A program made the translations under genes and the position numbers. 64,000 nucleotides of DNA, from NCBI GenBank assembly GCA_002293185.1, contig DBCS01000008.1, positions 478,322 through 542,321 on the forward strand. Reading direction: 5' to 3'. Source of the DNA: Flavobacteriales bacterium UBA952. GTDB lineage: Bacteria; Bacteroidota; Bacteroidia; Flavobacteriales_D; Crocinitomicaceae. Within the stretch, counting starts at the first letter, position 1, and each line of letters opens with the position of its first letter. Positions 42,716 to 52,070 of the stretch are shown here, in pieces. The notes beneath the pieces were generated by a model. The model had not been told where the DNA came from and ran no database searches. It saw only the letters and a program-made list of their open reading frames with translations.

Positions 42716-43446
42716 AGTACCTGATCGCGTTCATTTTAATTTTGCTTTTAGTTGCTTGTCAAAAAGCACCTGAACGCACCTGTTGGAAAGTAACTGGCAC
42801 TATCGAAAATATGATTGCGCCACTTTCTTCCTTTCAATACTTGTATATCCATCCTCACATTGAAGTGGCGCTTTTGCAAGACTCCCTCAATTACGTCGAG
42901 TGGCAGGCTGGAAGCAACTTATTGTCTTTTTTGTCAGCGGAAATACAAGCCGATACCCTAAAGCTCTATAATAAAAACAGCTGCCGTTTTCTCAGGTATC
43001 AAAAAGGCAAAGTAAAAGCAGTGGTGCATTTTACATCATTAAAAGAGTTGCATTTGGCAAATAGTGAAGCAGTCCGAACTGTCAATACGTGGCTTGCCGA
43101 AGACTTACTTGTTTATCTCAAAGAAGGTGTTGGCGCCGTTGATTTGAACATCAGTGCGCATAAAGTAAGCGTTCGCAACAATTACGGTTGGCAAACACTA
43201 CAACTAACGGGTACGGTGGGTTCCTTATTTGTTGACCTAGATGGTTCCTCATCGCTGCAAGCGTCTAGTTTACTCGCAACGGACTCCATTTCGTTTAGAA
43301 GCATATCGCCAAGGGCATGTTATATCACGGCTGATCAATTGTTCGTGAAAGCTCAACTTTATGGCGCCGGAAATTTATATTATCATGGTCAGCCAAGTCA
43401 AATTTTAAAAACCGAGTACGGCACTGGTCGGGTACTAGCTCACTAA
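42712..43446 (+). CDS. Head-GIN domain lipoprotein (DUF2807-like)
   Basis: A 244-residue lipoprotein: MKYLIAFILILLLVAC puts the lipobox cysteine at residue 16. The mature part looks like a right-handed beta-helix with repeating short strands (LKELHLANSEAVRTVNT, VDLNISAHKVSVRNNYG, LFVDLDGSSSLQASSL), as in the DUF2807/head-GIN family. It ends VLAH. The family is abundant in Bacteroidota and has no assigned activity. Cotranscribed with the PagL-like gene by a four-base overlap. Confidence 0.75.
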   Translation: MKYLIAFILILLLVACQKAPERTCWKVTGTIENMIAPLSSFQYLYIHPHIEVALLQDSLNYVEWQAGSNLLSFLSAEIQADTLKLYNKNSCRFLRYQKGKVKAVVHFTSLKELHLANSEAVRTVNTWLAEDLLVYLKEGVGAVDLNISAHKVSVRNNYGWQTLQLTGTVGSLFVDLDGSSSLQASSLLATDSISFRSISPRACYITADQLFVKAQLYGAGNLYYHGQPSQILKTEYGTGRVLAH

Positions 43447-43473
43447 ACACCTCAACAATGAATATTACCCGCA

Positions 43474-44475
43474 ATGTTTAGATTTTTTCTTGTTCTCGTT
43501 TTTTTTCAAGTTTTTGCTACGAGTGCACAGTTCTCGCTTTCTGGAACCTATGATGGATATGTCGCGGTTTCAAAAAAAGGGGTGTCAAGTTTGCCATTCA
43601 TGGTGTCACATGCCAAAATAGGTGCTTATGAAATTAATTTACTAGAGCTCGAGCTGCGCTTTACGCACAATGCTTGGTCGGCGCAGTTTTCACCTGCTCT
43701 TGGCTCGTATATGCAAAACAACTTTGCCTTGGAGGCTTCGCATAGGCGCTATCTTTATGAAAGCTACCTGCAATATGCTCAAGGAAAAAACGAGTGGGCT
43801 ATAGGAACGTTTAGTTCACCGTATACCCAAGAAACACCACGTGGTGTCGATCAAATTTCTGCAACCCGAAGTTTGGCTGCAGAATACGTTCCTTATTATG
43901 TTTCAGGTTTGCGTTGGACGCGCAGTTGGACCTCGCAATTCAAGACCCAGTTATTTGTAACGAGTGGTTGGCAACGTTTATTATTAAGCGCTGTGCGTCC
44001 GAGTTTTGGTCTATTGTTTCAGTATGAAAAGAAAAACTGGAAATACAATTGGAGCCATTTTTATGGAGACCTTGCGCCTACAGGTAAAATAGATCCTTTA
44101 TTGGTTCAAAATAGGTGGCGTTTTTTTCAGGAATTCAATATAGGCTACGCTAAAAATAATTGGACGCTCCAGTCATGTGTATACGGCGGTTTGCAAAAGC
44201 AAACTGGGGCATCCCAATTGAAATTTTGGTTGCAGGGAAATTTACAAGCGAGTTATACTGTTAATGATCAATTGAGTTTGAATGCCAGATCTGAAATATT
44301 TTATGACCCTAGTATGGTCGTATTTAGTACCGCCAACACTCCATTTACCTCGGTTTCTTCGGGCTTTATGTATCAGCTTGGACCTGTGCTGCAAGTTGGT
44401 CAAGAAATCCGTTACTTTTTATCAAGACAGATAGAAATCCCGGTCTATTACAGCTTTTTGCGCCTGAAATTTTAG
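43474..44475 (+). CDS. Outer-membrane porin-like beta-barrel protein
   Basis: A 333-residue exported protein with a signal peptide (FFLVLVFFQVFATSAQ) and the mature start FSLSGTYDGYVAVS. The chain shows alternating strands rich in aromatic residues throughout and ends on a typical barrel strand, YYSFLRLKF. The segment FSSPYTQETPRGVDQISATRS resembles the BBP2/OmpL porin family. Function is probably passive uptake of an unknown solute. It lies 27 bases after the lipoprotein gene on the same strand. Confidence 0.75.
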   Translation: MFRFFLVLVFFQVFATSAQFSLSGTYDGYVAVSKKGVSSLPFMVSHAKIGAYEINLLELELRFTHNAWSAQFSPALGSYMQNNFALEASHRRYLYESYLQYAQGKNEWAIGTFSSPYTQETPRGVDQISATRSLAAEYVPYYVSGLRWTRSWTSQFKTQLFVTSGWQRLLLSAVRPSFGLLFQYEKKNWKYNWSHFYGDLAPTGKIDPLLVQNRWRFFQEFNIGYAKNNWTLQSCVYGGLQKQTGASQLKFWLQGNLQASYTVNDQLSLNARSEIFYDPSMVVFSTANTPFTSVSSGFMYQLGPVLQVGQEIRYFLSRQIEIPVYYSFLRLKF

Positions 44476-44483
44476 TATTTTTG
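44476..44483 (+). promoter_or_regulatory. -7 element of exonuclease III gene
   Basis: TATTTTTG begins directly after the porin stop codon, 16 bases before the ATG at 44500. The nearest TTG (44458-44460) is at 15 bases, shorter than usual, so the promoter is tentative. Confidence 0.4.
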
Positions 44484-44499
44484 AAGCTAAACTCTCGTC

Positions 44500-45264
44500 A
44501 TGAAAATCCTTTCATTTAATGTAAATGGCATAAGGGCTGTGGTCGGCAAAACCTTCATTGAAGACATGCAAGCCCAAGCTCCAGATGTCATTTGTTTGCA
44601 AGAAACCAAAGCCACGCCAGCGCAAGTTGCCGAGGCAGTGGCTCCGCTGTCTGGCTACCAAGTATTTGCCAATTCAGCTGAAAGGAAAGGGTATTCTGGA
44701 ACCGCTATTTTAACCAAAGTAGCGCCAATTTCGGTTTCTTATGGTATTGGCCTGCCCGACCACGACACCGAAGGCCGCGTGATTTGCGCAGAATTTGAAA
44801 GTTTTTTTCTGGTAACCGTTTACGTACCCAACTCTGGTAGTGAGCTTTTGCGCTTGGTTTATCGCCAAACTTGGGATACCGCGTTTTTAGCCTACTTGAA
44901 GAATTTAGAATGTAGCAAAGCGGTAGTGGTTTGTGGCGACTTCAATGTGGCGCATCAAGCCATCGATCTGGCACGTCCTAAAGAGAATTACAACAAAGCA
45001 GCTGGCTATATGCAAGAAGAAATCAACGGCATGAATGCCTTTGTTGGTGCAGGCTTATTGGATAGTTTTCGGGTCTTGCATCCAGAATCCATTAAGTACT
45101 CCTGGTGGAGCTACCGCGCCGGGGCTCGCCAGAAGAATGTGGGCTGGCGCATTGATTACTTCTTACTGAGTGAAGCCTTTACGCCAAAGCTTAAAGAAGC
45201 GTTTATCTTGAACGAAGTATTAGGATCCGATCATTGCCCTGTTGGCGTGATATTGGCTATATAA
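44500..45264 (+). CDS. xth: Exodeoxyribonuclease III / AP endonuclease
   Basis: A 254-residue base-excision repair enzyme that cuts 5' to abasic sites. The catalytic Glu is in ICLQETKAT (about 32-40), the Asp-Asn pair in VVCGDFNVAHQAIDLARP, the second Asp in GWRIDYFLL, and the last SDHCPVGVIL carries Asp-His. All active-site residues are present. The pcm gene starts inside its stop codon (TAATG), so both are probably translated together. Confidence 0.96.
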   Translation: MKILSFNVNGIRAVVGKTFIEDMQAQAPDVICLQETKATPAQVAEAVAPLSGYQVFANSAERKGYSGTAILTKVAPISVSYGIGLPDHDTEGRVICAEFESFFLVTVYVPNSGSELLRLVYRQTWDTAFLAYLKNLECSKAVVVCGDFNVAHQAIDLARPKENYNKAAGYMQEEINGMNAFVGAGLLDSFRVLHPESIKYSWWSYRAGARQKNVGWRIDYFLLSEAFTPKLKEAFILNEVLGSDHCPVGVILAI

Positions 45265-45923
45265 TGATAATGGAGCACCTTAAAGATACTTTCAAGCACA
45301 AGGGCCGTAGGCGTCAGCTCATCCAAGAATTAGCCGAAATGGGCATTCAAGATGAACGCATTTTAAATGCCTTTGATGCCATTCCTCGCCATTATTTTCT
45401 AGACCTCGCTTTTGACGAACAAGCTTATACCAATATGGCTTTTCAAATTGGTTCTGGGCAAACCATATCACACCCTTATACCGTCGCTTTTCAGACTGAG
45501 CTCCTTCAAATCCAAAAAAGTCAACGCATACTAGAAATTGGTACAGGTTCTGGTTTTCAGACCTGTATTCTTTGTGCCTTAGGCGCTAAAGTTTTTTCCA
45601 TTGAACGGCACCAGCCGCTGCATACGAAGGCAAAGCGCATGATCGAGTTTTTTAGTTTCAATGCCAGTCTTTTTTTTGGCGATGGCTACAAAGGAAACCG
45701 CGTCTATGCACCCTACGACCGCATCTTAGTTACCTGCGGTGCACCAGATATACCTATTGTACTCATTGAGCAATTAAAGGTCGGTGGCCTTATGGTGATT
45801 CCAGTAGGTGAAGGAGCGGAACAAAAAATGCTACGCATACACAAAAGCTCAGATACCGATTACAGTACCGAAGAATTTGGTACTTTTAAGTTTGTACCCA
45901 TGTTAGAACGCACCGTAAAATAA
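45264..45923 (+). CDS. pcm: Protein-L-isoaspartate O-methyltransferase
   Basis: Repairs isoaspartyl residues in ageing proteins using SAM. The 219-residue product has PRHYFLDLAFDEQAYTN, GSGQTISHPYTVAFQTELL and the SAM-binding ILEIGTGSGFQTCILCALGA. I chose the ATG at 45264, which overlaps the xth stop; the ATG at 45270 (MEHLKDTFKHKG) is an equally reasonable start. A longer frame from 45234 lies within xth and is less likely. Confidence 0.94.
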   Translation: MIMEHLKDTFKHKGRRRQLIQELAEMGIQDERILNAFDAIPRHYFLDLAFDEQAYTNMAFQIGSGQTISHPYTVAFQTELLQIQKSQRILEIGTGSGFQTCILCALGAKVFSIERHQPLHTKAKRMIEFFSFNASLFFGDGYKGNRVYAPYDRILVTCGAPDIPIVLIEQLKVGGLMVIPVGEGAEQKMLRIHKSSDTDYSTEEFGTFKFVPMLERTVK

Positions 45924-45924
45924 A

Positions 45925-47094
45925 ATGATGCAAGTACTCCTCATCGACGACGAACGCGCGATACGCCGAGCGCTTCGCGAAATACTAGAATTCGAAGGCT
46001 GTGTAGTTGAAGAAGCCGAGAATGGTGCGCAAGCCCTAGACAAGCTCAAGGCGCATACCTATGAGCTCATCTTTTCCGATATCAAAATGCCGCAAATGGA
46101 CGGTTTGGAATTACTCGATCAAATTATGGCATTAGGTATCGAAACGCCTTTGATCATGATATCTGGTCATGGCACTGTAGAAACAGCGGTTGGCGCCATT
46201 AAAAAAGGTGCTTTTGACTTTATTGAAAAGCCGCTAGACCTCAACCGAATTTTAGTGTTGTTGCGCCAAGTAAAAGACCGCAACCTGCTTGTACAAGAAA
46301 CCATACAACTTAAGCAAGTCGTTAAGAAAATAAAAGGCTCAGCAATTATAGGCGAAAGTCCTGAAATTGAAGCCATCAAAACCATGATTGAAAAAGTAGC
46401 GCCTTCAGATGCGCGCGTGCTCATCACTGGCGGCAACGGGACAGGTAAAGAACTGGTAGCTCGTTCATTACATGAGCTTTCACCGCGCGTTAAAATGCCG
46501 TTTATAGAAGTCAATTGTGCCGCTATTCCAGCTGAACTCATCGAAAGCGAGCTATTTGGGCATGAAAAAGGTGCCTTTACCTCCGCCATCAAAGACCGCA
46601 AAGGAAAGTTTGAGTTGGCTTCGGGCGGAACACTTTTTTTAGACGAAATCGGCGATATGTCACTCTCTGCTCAGGCTAAAGTTTTGCGTGCGTTGCAAGA
46701 AAACGTCATTCAGCGGGTAGGAGGGGAGAAAGACCTCAAAGTAGATTGCAGGGTGTTGGCTGCCACCAACAAAGATCTCCGTTCGGAAATCAATGCGGGT
46801 CGTTTTAGAGAAGATTTATTTCACCGTTTAGCGGTTATTCTCATCCATGTACCTGCGCTCAATGAGCGCCGTTCTGATATTCCTTTACTCGTGAACCACT
46901 TTTTGAAATTAGTTTGCCAAGACCACGGCATTGCTCAAAAAACCATAGATGTTGCTGCGGTTCAAGCCCTGCAAGCGCTCAATTGGACCGGTAATATCCG
47001 CGAACTGCGCAATATCATAGAGCGCTTGGTCATTTTGTCCGATCAGTGCATTACTGCAAATGATGTGCAGCGCTATGCGAATCCAAACCATTAA
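45925..47094 (+). CDS. Sigma-54-dependent response regulator lacking a DNA-binding domain
   Basis: A 389-residue NtrC-family activator. The REC domain holds phosphoacceptor Asp52 in IFSDIKMPQMDG and the lysine in FIEKPLD. The AAA+ domain (about 140-375) shows Walker A ITGGNGTGKELVA, Walker B GGTLFLDEIGDM, and the sensor and arginine finger region RFREDLFHRLAVI. The loop that contacts sigma-54 reads GAFTSA instead of GAFTGA. The protein ends soon after the AAA+ domain (NIRELRNIIERLVIL ... RYANPNH), with no C-terminal Fis-type helix-turn-helix. It may act from solution, or contact DNA through a partner. It follows pcm by one base. Confidence 0.92.
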   Translation: MMQVLLIDDERAIRRALREILEFEGCVVEEAENGAQALDKLKAHTYELIFSDIKMPQMDGLELLDQIMALGIETPLIMISGHGTVETAVGAIKKGAFDFIEKPLDLNRILVLLRQVKDRNLLVQETIQLKQVVKKIKGSAIIGESPEIEAIKTMIEKVAPSDARVLITGGNGTGKELVARSLHELSPRVKMPFIEVNCAAIPAELIESELFGHEKGAFTSAIKDRKGKFELASGGTLFLDEIGDMSLSAQAKVLRALQENVIQRVGGEKDLKVDCRVLAATNKDLRSEINAGRFREDLFHRLAVILIHVPALNERRSDIPLLVNHFLKLVCQDHGIAQKTIDVAAVQALQALNWTGNIRELRNIIERLVILSDQCITANDVQRYANPNH

Positions 47095-47121
47095 TTCGTA
47101 AATTCAACCCAAATTTTCAGC

Positions 47122-49860
47122 ATGAAACTGTCTTTTAAATCATTTCTACCACACCTTGTAGCGTTGGTGCTTTTTGTGGTTTTGCCTTCCATTTATTTTT
47201 CTCCACTTTATGACGGCTATGCCCTCAAGCAAAATGATATCCGTCAGTTTCAAGGGATGTCCAAAGAAATGTTCGACTACAAACTCACACACGACCAACA
47301 GCAACCCAACTGGACCAACGCCATGTTTTCTGGTATGCCAACCTATCAAATATCCGCCGATCAGCATTCCAATTGGCTTACGTATGTCGATCAACTTCTC
47401 AAATTGGGCTTGCCGCGTCCGGTGGGCATTTTATTTGTGTCCATGCTTGGTTTTTATATTTTAGGGCTTTGCCTGCGCCTTAATCCCTGGCTTGCCATGA
47501 TTGGTGCTCTTGGCTATGGTTTCTCCACCATCAATATCTTGTATTTGGGAGCAGGCCATATGTCTAAAGTAAATGCCATTGCCTACATGGCGCCTGCACT
47601 CGGGGGTCTTGTATTGGCATTTAGAGGCCGCTGGCTGCTGGGCTCAGCAATTTTTGCTTTATTCATGGGGCTAAACATTACGGCCAATCACTTACAAATG
47701 ACTTATTATTTGGCTTTTATTTTAGGCGCAGTTGCTATTGCAGAGGTGATCCGTTTGGCGCTTGCTAAAAACTGGAAGCCCCTTGGCTTAGCAATGGGTG
47801 GTCTTGCGCTAGCGAGCATTTTGGCACTGCTTTCCAATGCCAGTTTACTCCTTACAACTCTTGAGTACAGCAAGTACACCACAAGAGGAACCTCTGAACT
47901 AACCATTAAGGCTAAAAACGGTTCTCAGCAAGCCAAAGAAGGCTTAACCACAGACTACATCCTCGAGTACAACTATGGTGCGCGTGAATTACTCTCCCTA
48001 TATGCACCTAATGCCAAAGGTGGTAAAGGCGACCTTATTGCCAATGACCCCGATGCGCTTACCGACACCGACCCTACTTACATAGAACAAGTTGGTCAAA
48101 TGAATCATTATTGGGGTGGGCAGCGCATGAGTGGTGGCGCCTTTTATTTTGGTGTGGTGCTGCTTGTATTTTTTGTTCTAGGCCTTCTTTTTGTAAAGGA
48201 TACGCTGCGTTGGCCATTCTTGTTATTAAGTGTATTGGTGCTCTTTTTAGCCTCCAATCAAATGAACTTCTTCAATGATTTCTTTATTCATCAATTTCCG
48301 ATGTATAATAAGTTCAGAGACTCCAAAATGCTTTTGGTGTTATTGCAGATCATGGTGCCAACTATGGGCCTTATGTTTTTGGATAAACTTATTAAAAATG
48401 AAGGGCTCTGGGGGCAAAAGAAATATTGGTACGGCGCTATGGGTATTGTGCTGCTCTTTGCCATTGTACTCGTGCTGAGCCCGAGTATCTCAGGGACTTT
48501 TATGACCAAAGAAGAAGTGCAGCAATTCACCGAAGCAACCAAGCAGGTCAAAGATCAGAGCCAAACCGCGTTTTATCAGGGCTTGCGTCAGTCCTTAATC
48601 GATGCCCGAATCGCTATTTATAAAGCCGACATGCAGCGCTCTTTGTTTTTAGTCATTTTAGCGTTAGGTGTAGTGGTCCTTTTGTTGCGTACACAATTAA
48701 ATAGGATGTTGGTTATTGCCATTGCTGGTGTGCTGGTCTTGGCCGATCAAATGAGCGTGGCCAAGCGCTATCTCAATAACGATGACAGCACTGGTGTACT
48801 AGAAGCCTACCAGTCTTTAGACGAAGCAAGTATTCCTTATTCGGTATCGCCTGCCGATATCAGTATTATACAGCAAGAAAAACCCAATCCAGCACTCGCG
48901 CAGCAATTAGAGGCGGCTTACGCCGACTTTATTTATTACAAAGATCTTTCCGACCAAAGCGTGCTGAGTACCTACGCCGCTTTTGGCGCCTTAAATTTGT
49001 CGAGCAACTACCGCGTACTGAACCTCAACGGCACCATGGCCGAGACAAACACCAGTTTTTTTCATAAAAGCATAGGTGGGTATCACGGTGCTAAGTTAAA
49101 GAGATACCAAGAGTTTGTGGATTTTCATTTTTCACCGGCAGTTCAGGCGCTCAGCACAGCAGTGAATGAGGCCAAAAACAACAAATTGCGCACGCTTGCT
49201 CTTCCTGTAGGAGCTACTCAGGAACAACTCCAGCAAATTTACGACACCCTCAGCATTGAAAGTTTGGCTTTAGTTGGCCAGGCAGAATACTTGAACATGC
49301 TCAATACCAAATACATCATCCTCAAGCCCAATCAGCCTGCCGTGCGCAACACCAATGCCAATGGCCCTGCATGGTTTGTTTCAGAAGTTAAAGTGGTGCC
49401 CAACGCCAATCAAGAAATGTTGGCTTGCGGATCAAAAGTACTGACCAACAGCAAAACACAAGCCGTAGTTCATCAAGAATTCAAGTCGCAGTTGGTAGGC
49501 CTCGGCCAAGATTCTACTTCGCAAATTCAGCTCTTGAACTATGACCCATCTGAATTGCGCTACCGTTCCAATGCGAAAGCCAAGCAATTGGCTGTGTTCA
49601 GTGAGATCTACTATCCTGCGGGTTGGAATTGCTATATTGATGGTAAAGCAGTTGCCAATCTTCGTGTCAACTATTTGTTAAGAGGTGTTGTGGTACCCGC
49701 TGGCAAGCATCAAATAATTTGGAAATTTGAACCGCTTACTGTGCAAACAGGTTCAACACTGGCAAGTATCGGATCAGTTTTATTGCTTTTGGGCTTCTTG
49801 TTATCGCTCTGGTTTACTTATAAGCACGCAACTCGTCTAGCGCAAGCACCCCAAAAGTAG
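47122..49860 (+). CDS. YfhO-family membrane protein
   Basis: A 912-residue integral membrane protein with about twelve to fourteen hydrophobic segments, an extracytoplasmic domain near 540-810 and a final hydrophobic segment. N-terminal features are SPLYDGYALKQNDIRQFQG and PNWTNAMFSGMPTYQIS, followed by IGALGYGFSTINILYLGAGH, all found in the YfhO family. In Gram-positives YfhO modifies lipoteichoic acid with glucose or GlcNAc; in Bacteroidota the substrate is unknown, but a role in glycosylating a surface polymer is reasonable. The last 47 bases overlap the convergent thioredoxin-like gene. Confidence 0.86.
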   Translation: MKLSFKSFLPHLVALVLFVVLPSIYFSPLYDGYALKQNDIRQFQGMSKEMFDYKLTHDQQQPNWTNAMFSGMPTYQISADQHSNWLTYVDQLLKLGLPRPVGILFVSMLGFYILGLCLRLNPWLAMIGALGYGFSTINILYLGAGHMSKVNAIAYMAPALGGLVLAFRGRWLLGSAIFALFMGLNITANHLQMTYYLAFILGAVAIAEVIRLALAKNWKPLGLAMGGLALASILALLSNASLLLTTLEYSKYTTRGTSELTIKAKNGSQQAKEGLTTDYILEYNYGARELLSLYAPNAKGGKGDLIANDPDALTDTDPTYIEQVGQMNHYWGGQRMSGGAFYFGVVLLVFFVLGLLFVKDTLRWPFLLLSVLVLFLASNQMNFFNDFFIHQFPMYNKFRDSKMLLVLLQIMVPTMGLMFLDKLIKNEGLWGQKKYWYGAMGIVLLFAIVLVLSPSISGTFMTKEEVQQFTEATKQVKDQSQTAFYQGLRQSLIDARIAIYKADMQRSLFLVILALGVVVLLLRTQLNRMLVIAIAGVLVLADQMSVAKRYLNNDDSTGVLEAYQSLDEASIPYSVSPADISIIQQEKPNPALAQQLEAAYADFIYYKDLSDQSVLSTYAAFGALNLSSNYRVLNLNGTMAETNTSFFHKSIGGYHGAKLKRYQEFVDFHFSPAVQALSTAVNEAKNNKLRTLALPVGATQEQLQQIYDTLSIESLALVGQAEYLNMLNTKYIILKPNQPAVRNTNANGPAWFVSEVKVVPNANQEMLACGSKVLTNSKTQAVVHQEFKSQLVGLGQDSTSQIQLLNYDPSELRYRSNAKAKQLAVFSEIYYPAGWNCYIDGKAVANLRVNYLLRGVVVPAGKHQIIWKFEPLTVQTGSTLASIGSVLLLLGFLLSLWFTYKHATRLAQAPQK

Positions 49861-50410
49861 TATTGTGCCAAGCCCGTTTTAAGCGCTTATTGTCAAAAAG
49901 TAAATAACTCGGAAACACACCTTCTGCCGCAAGCATCCAAAGCGCAGCATCTTTGGTGTAACGAATCTCAATGCTTCGGTCTAGTTTCATTCGAAATGTT
50001 TGCAGTGCGCCGGGGTCTTCTGATACGAGGCAATAGACAATATTTAGCTTTTTATTTTGTTTGGTCAACCGATTCATTATCTCGGTAGTTTGCATGCAAT
50101 AAGGGCAACCTGGCAAAACAACAACGGCCAGTGTTGTGCCTTTTGGCGGATGGTTTATAACGGTCTTTGGTAGGTAGGTTTGGTTTTGAAGATCGGGTTG
50201 GTAAATAGGATAAAAGAAGAAGTAAGTTGCAAAAGGCAGGCAAAAAACAAGGGCTAACAATGGAAACAAGATCCATTTATTCATCCGGATCTTTTTCACG
50301 GTCCTAAAAAGTAGCCATCCGGTCAAGAGGGCAAGCAAAAAAGGAACATACTTGGCTAGCGTCCAAGAAAAACCTAAGTTGAGTAAAAACGTTTCGATGG
50401 CGTTGTTCAT
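49814..50410 (-). CDS. Membrane-anchored thioredoxin-like protein (CPYC)
   Basis: A 198-residue protein. I chose the ATG at 50410 (MNNAIETFLLNLGFSW), five bases after the FkbM stop; the open frame goes on upstream but that part overlaps the coding sequence of the previous gene. Two hydrophobic segments cover about 20-75. The redox motif VVLPGCPYCMQTTEIMNRL (CPYC near residue 100) and the downstream cis-proline-like FPSYLLFDN are of the thioredoxin fold. The localisation is inner membrane with the domain in the periplasm or cytoplasm. It is the last gene in the alaS operon and overlaps the end of the YfhO gene. Confidence 0.8.
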   Translation of the reverse strand: MNNAIETFLLNLGFSWTLAKYVPFLLALLTGWLLFRTVKKIRMNKWILFPLLALVFCLPFATYFFFYPIYQPDLQNQTYLPKTVINHPPKGTTLAVVVLPGCPYCMQTTEIMNRLTKQNKKLNIVYCLVSEDPGALQTFRMKLDRSIEIRYTKDAALWMLAAEGVFPSYLLFDNKRLKRAWHNTTFGVLALDELRAYK

Positions 50411-50414
50411 GAGA

Positions 50415-51161
50415 TTATACAAATGAATAATGAATGAAAGAAACCTCTTCTGAGGAGAGACTGCATCCAAAAGGAACATAACCTTTAAGCTTTAAGTAAG
50501 CTGCACTTTTTTGAGATAAATGTGGGTTTGTGTCTTTAAACATGCGGTCGTGGAACTCGATCAAGAGCTGATCAATTTGTACTTCAGAATCCTCGAAGAG
50601 GGTTTCGAGCACCTCATATTCTGCGCCCTCGATATCCATTTTGAAGATGGAAATGTGCTTGGATGGAAGTGTTTTGAGGAGTTCTTTAAATGTGCGCATC
50701 TGGACTATGACGGCTTCATTTTCATTCATGACTGCAGAAATTTTGGTGCTGGCAGAAACAGCACGTTCATCTTTGGGTAAGTAAAAAGTGACTTCGCCAT
50801 CAATAGTAGCATGGAGACCAAAATCAAAATACTGAAATGTAGCTGGTAATTGTTGTGTTTGTAGCCAATTTAATGATTTGGGCGTGGGGTCGTAGGCATA
50901 CACTTGGAGCTTGTATTTTTCAATGAGGGCAAGGTCAAAACTGATATCCTTTCCGATGCCTACCGATACCACGAGTTGATCTGGTTGTAGTAGCGGTGGA
51001 TGTACATAAAACCCACCATAGATACTCCCAAGCCACTTTTTTTGGATGCCGATGCTCGGCTTTAGAAAGGGTAGGAGCTGCCAATTGTGTGCTATAAACA
51101 TCCGGAATTTATGGCGAATAGCTCTGTAACTTGATAAAAGGGAGAGTAAGAAAATCTTCAT
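50415..51161 (-). CDS. FkbM-family methyltransferase
   Basis: A 248-residue SAM-dependent methyltransferase of the FkbM type. VVSVGIGKDISFDLALIEKY is the SAM-binding strand and turn, YAYDPTPKSL the acidic motif, and HISIFKMDIEGAEYEVLETL the conserved FkbM signature at about 165-190. In polysaccharide clusters such enzymes methylate sugar hydroxyls. It lies between a GT2 glycosyltransferase and a thioredoxin-like gene, so the substrate is probably a glycan. Confidence 0.88.
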   Translation of the reverse strand: MKIFLLSLLSSYRAIRHKFRMFIAHNWQLLPFLKPSIGIQKKWLGSIYGGFYVHPPLLQPDQLVVSVGIGKDISFDLALIEKYKLQVYAYDPTPKSLNWLQTQQLPATFQYFDFGLHATIDGEVTFYLPKDERAVSASTKISAVMNENEAVIVQMRTFKELLKTLPSKHISIFKMDIEGAEYEVLETLFEDSEVQIDQLLIEFHDRMFKDTNPHLSQKSAAYLKLKGYVPFGCSLSSEEVSFIHYSFV

Positions 51162-51164
51162 GAG

Positions 51165-52070
51165 TCAACCAAAAAAATGAATGTAGCGCCTGACAAGGCG
51201 ATGCCCAAAGTAAGAGGTAAGAAAGAAAAACCAATTTTTAGGGAATAGACCGGATTTTAATAGCAAACGACGCGATTTGGGTAATTGGTTGATCAAATAA
51301 TAATAGCGCGCTAGGGTGCCGTGAAATTTCTGAATACCAATCCTACTTTCTTTTGGGTAGCGCAGTTGATATTGTTCAAGTAACGAAATACCAGCCTGAT
51401 GATCTGAAACCCTATATTTTTCATTAAAGGATAAGTTCTTGCCTTCTACATATCTCGTAAAAAGTAGATTTGGTAATTCGATACTTGTTTGGTTTTCAAA
51501 AAGCCGAACCAGCCAATCGTAGTCTAGAAAGCCAAATTGCTCTTCGAATTCAATGTGTTTGAGTTCGGCGGAAAAAAGCAAGCCAGAAAGGTAAATCACT
51601 TGCCCCTTGTAATTGCGCTGCAGCAATTGAAAAAAGGTCTCGTTTTTATTAAATAAAAGCGGGCTGCTGATCTTGTTACCTCTGCGTATGCTGCGTTTAT
51701 TTTGGGTGTCGATAATTTGATACGCGCCGCTGATAATTGGTGCTTGCTTGCAAACCGCTAACTGATTTTTTAACTTGCTTGGCTCCCAGTGGTCATCGTG
51801 ATCACAAAGACATATATATGTTCCGGTTGCCATGCGCAAGCCTACATTACGTCCTTTGTTAGGCCCTCCCGAATTGTACTCATTTTGTAAAAAAAGGACT
51901 GGAAATTGTGCGCAAAGCGCTTTGGTTTGATCGGTAGATTGATCGTCAATGACGAGCACCTCTAGTTCAAATTCTCGACCTAAACCCTCTTGCTTGAAAA
52001 CGCAAGCCAAGGTTTTCTCTATCACCTTTGCCGAATTATAGGTGCATATGATGACGCTAACCTTTGTCAT
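51165..52070 (-). CDS. Glycosyltransferase family 2
   Basis: A 301-residue GT-A fold glycosyltransferase. N-terminal VSVIICTYNSAKVIEKTL, then VLVIDDQSTDQT and the GPNKGRNVGLRMATGTYICLCDHDD segment with the metal-binding DxD (DHDD near residue 92). A hydrophobic helix-rich C-terminal part follows. It probably adds a sugar to a surface glycan. The start overlaps the end of the GT4 gene by 14 bases. Confidence 0.92.
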   Translation of the reverse strand: MTKVSVIICTYNSAKVIEKTLACVFKQEGLGREFELEVLVIDDQSTDQTKALCAQFPVLFLQNEYNSGGPNKGRNVGLRMATGTYICLCDHDDHWEPSKLKNQLAVCKQAPIISGAYQIIDTQNKRSIRRGNKISSPLLFNKNETFFQLLQRNYKGQVIYLSGLLFSAELKHIEFEEQFGFLDYDWLVRLFENQTSIELPNLLFTRYVEGKNLSFNEKYRVSDHQAGISLLEQYQLRYPKESRIGIQKFHGTLARYYYLINQLPKSRRLLLKSGLFPKNWFFFLTSYFGHRLVRRYIHFFG

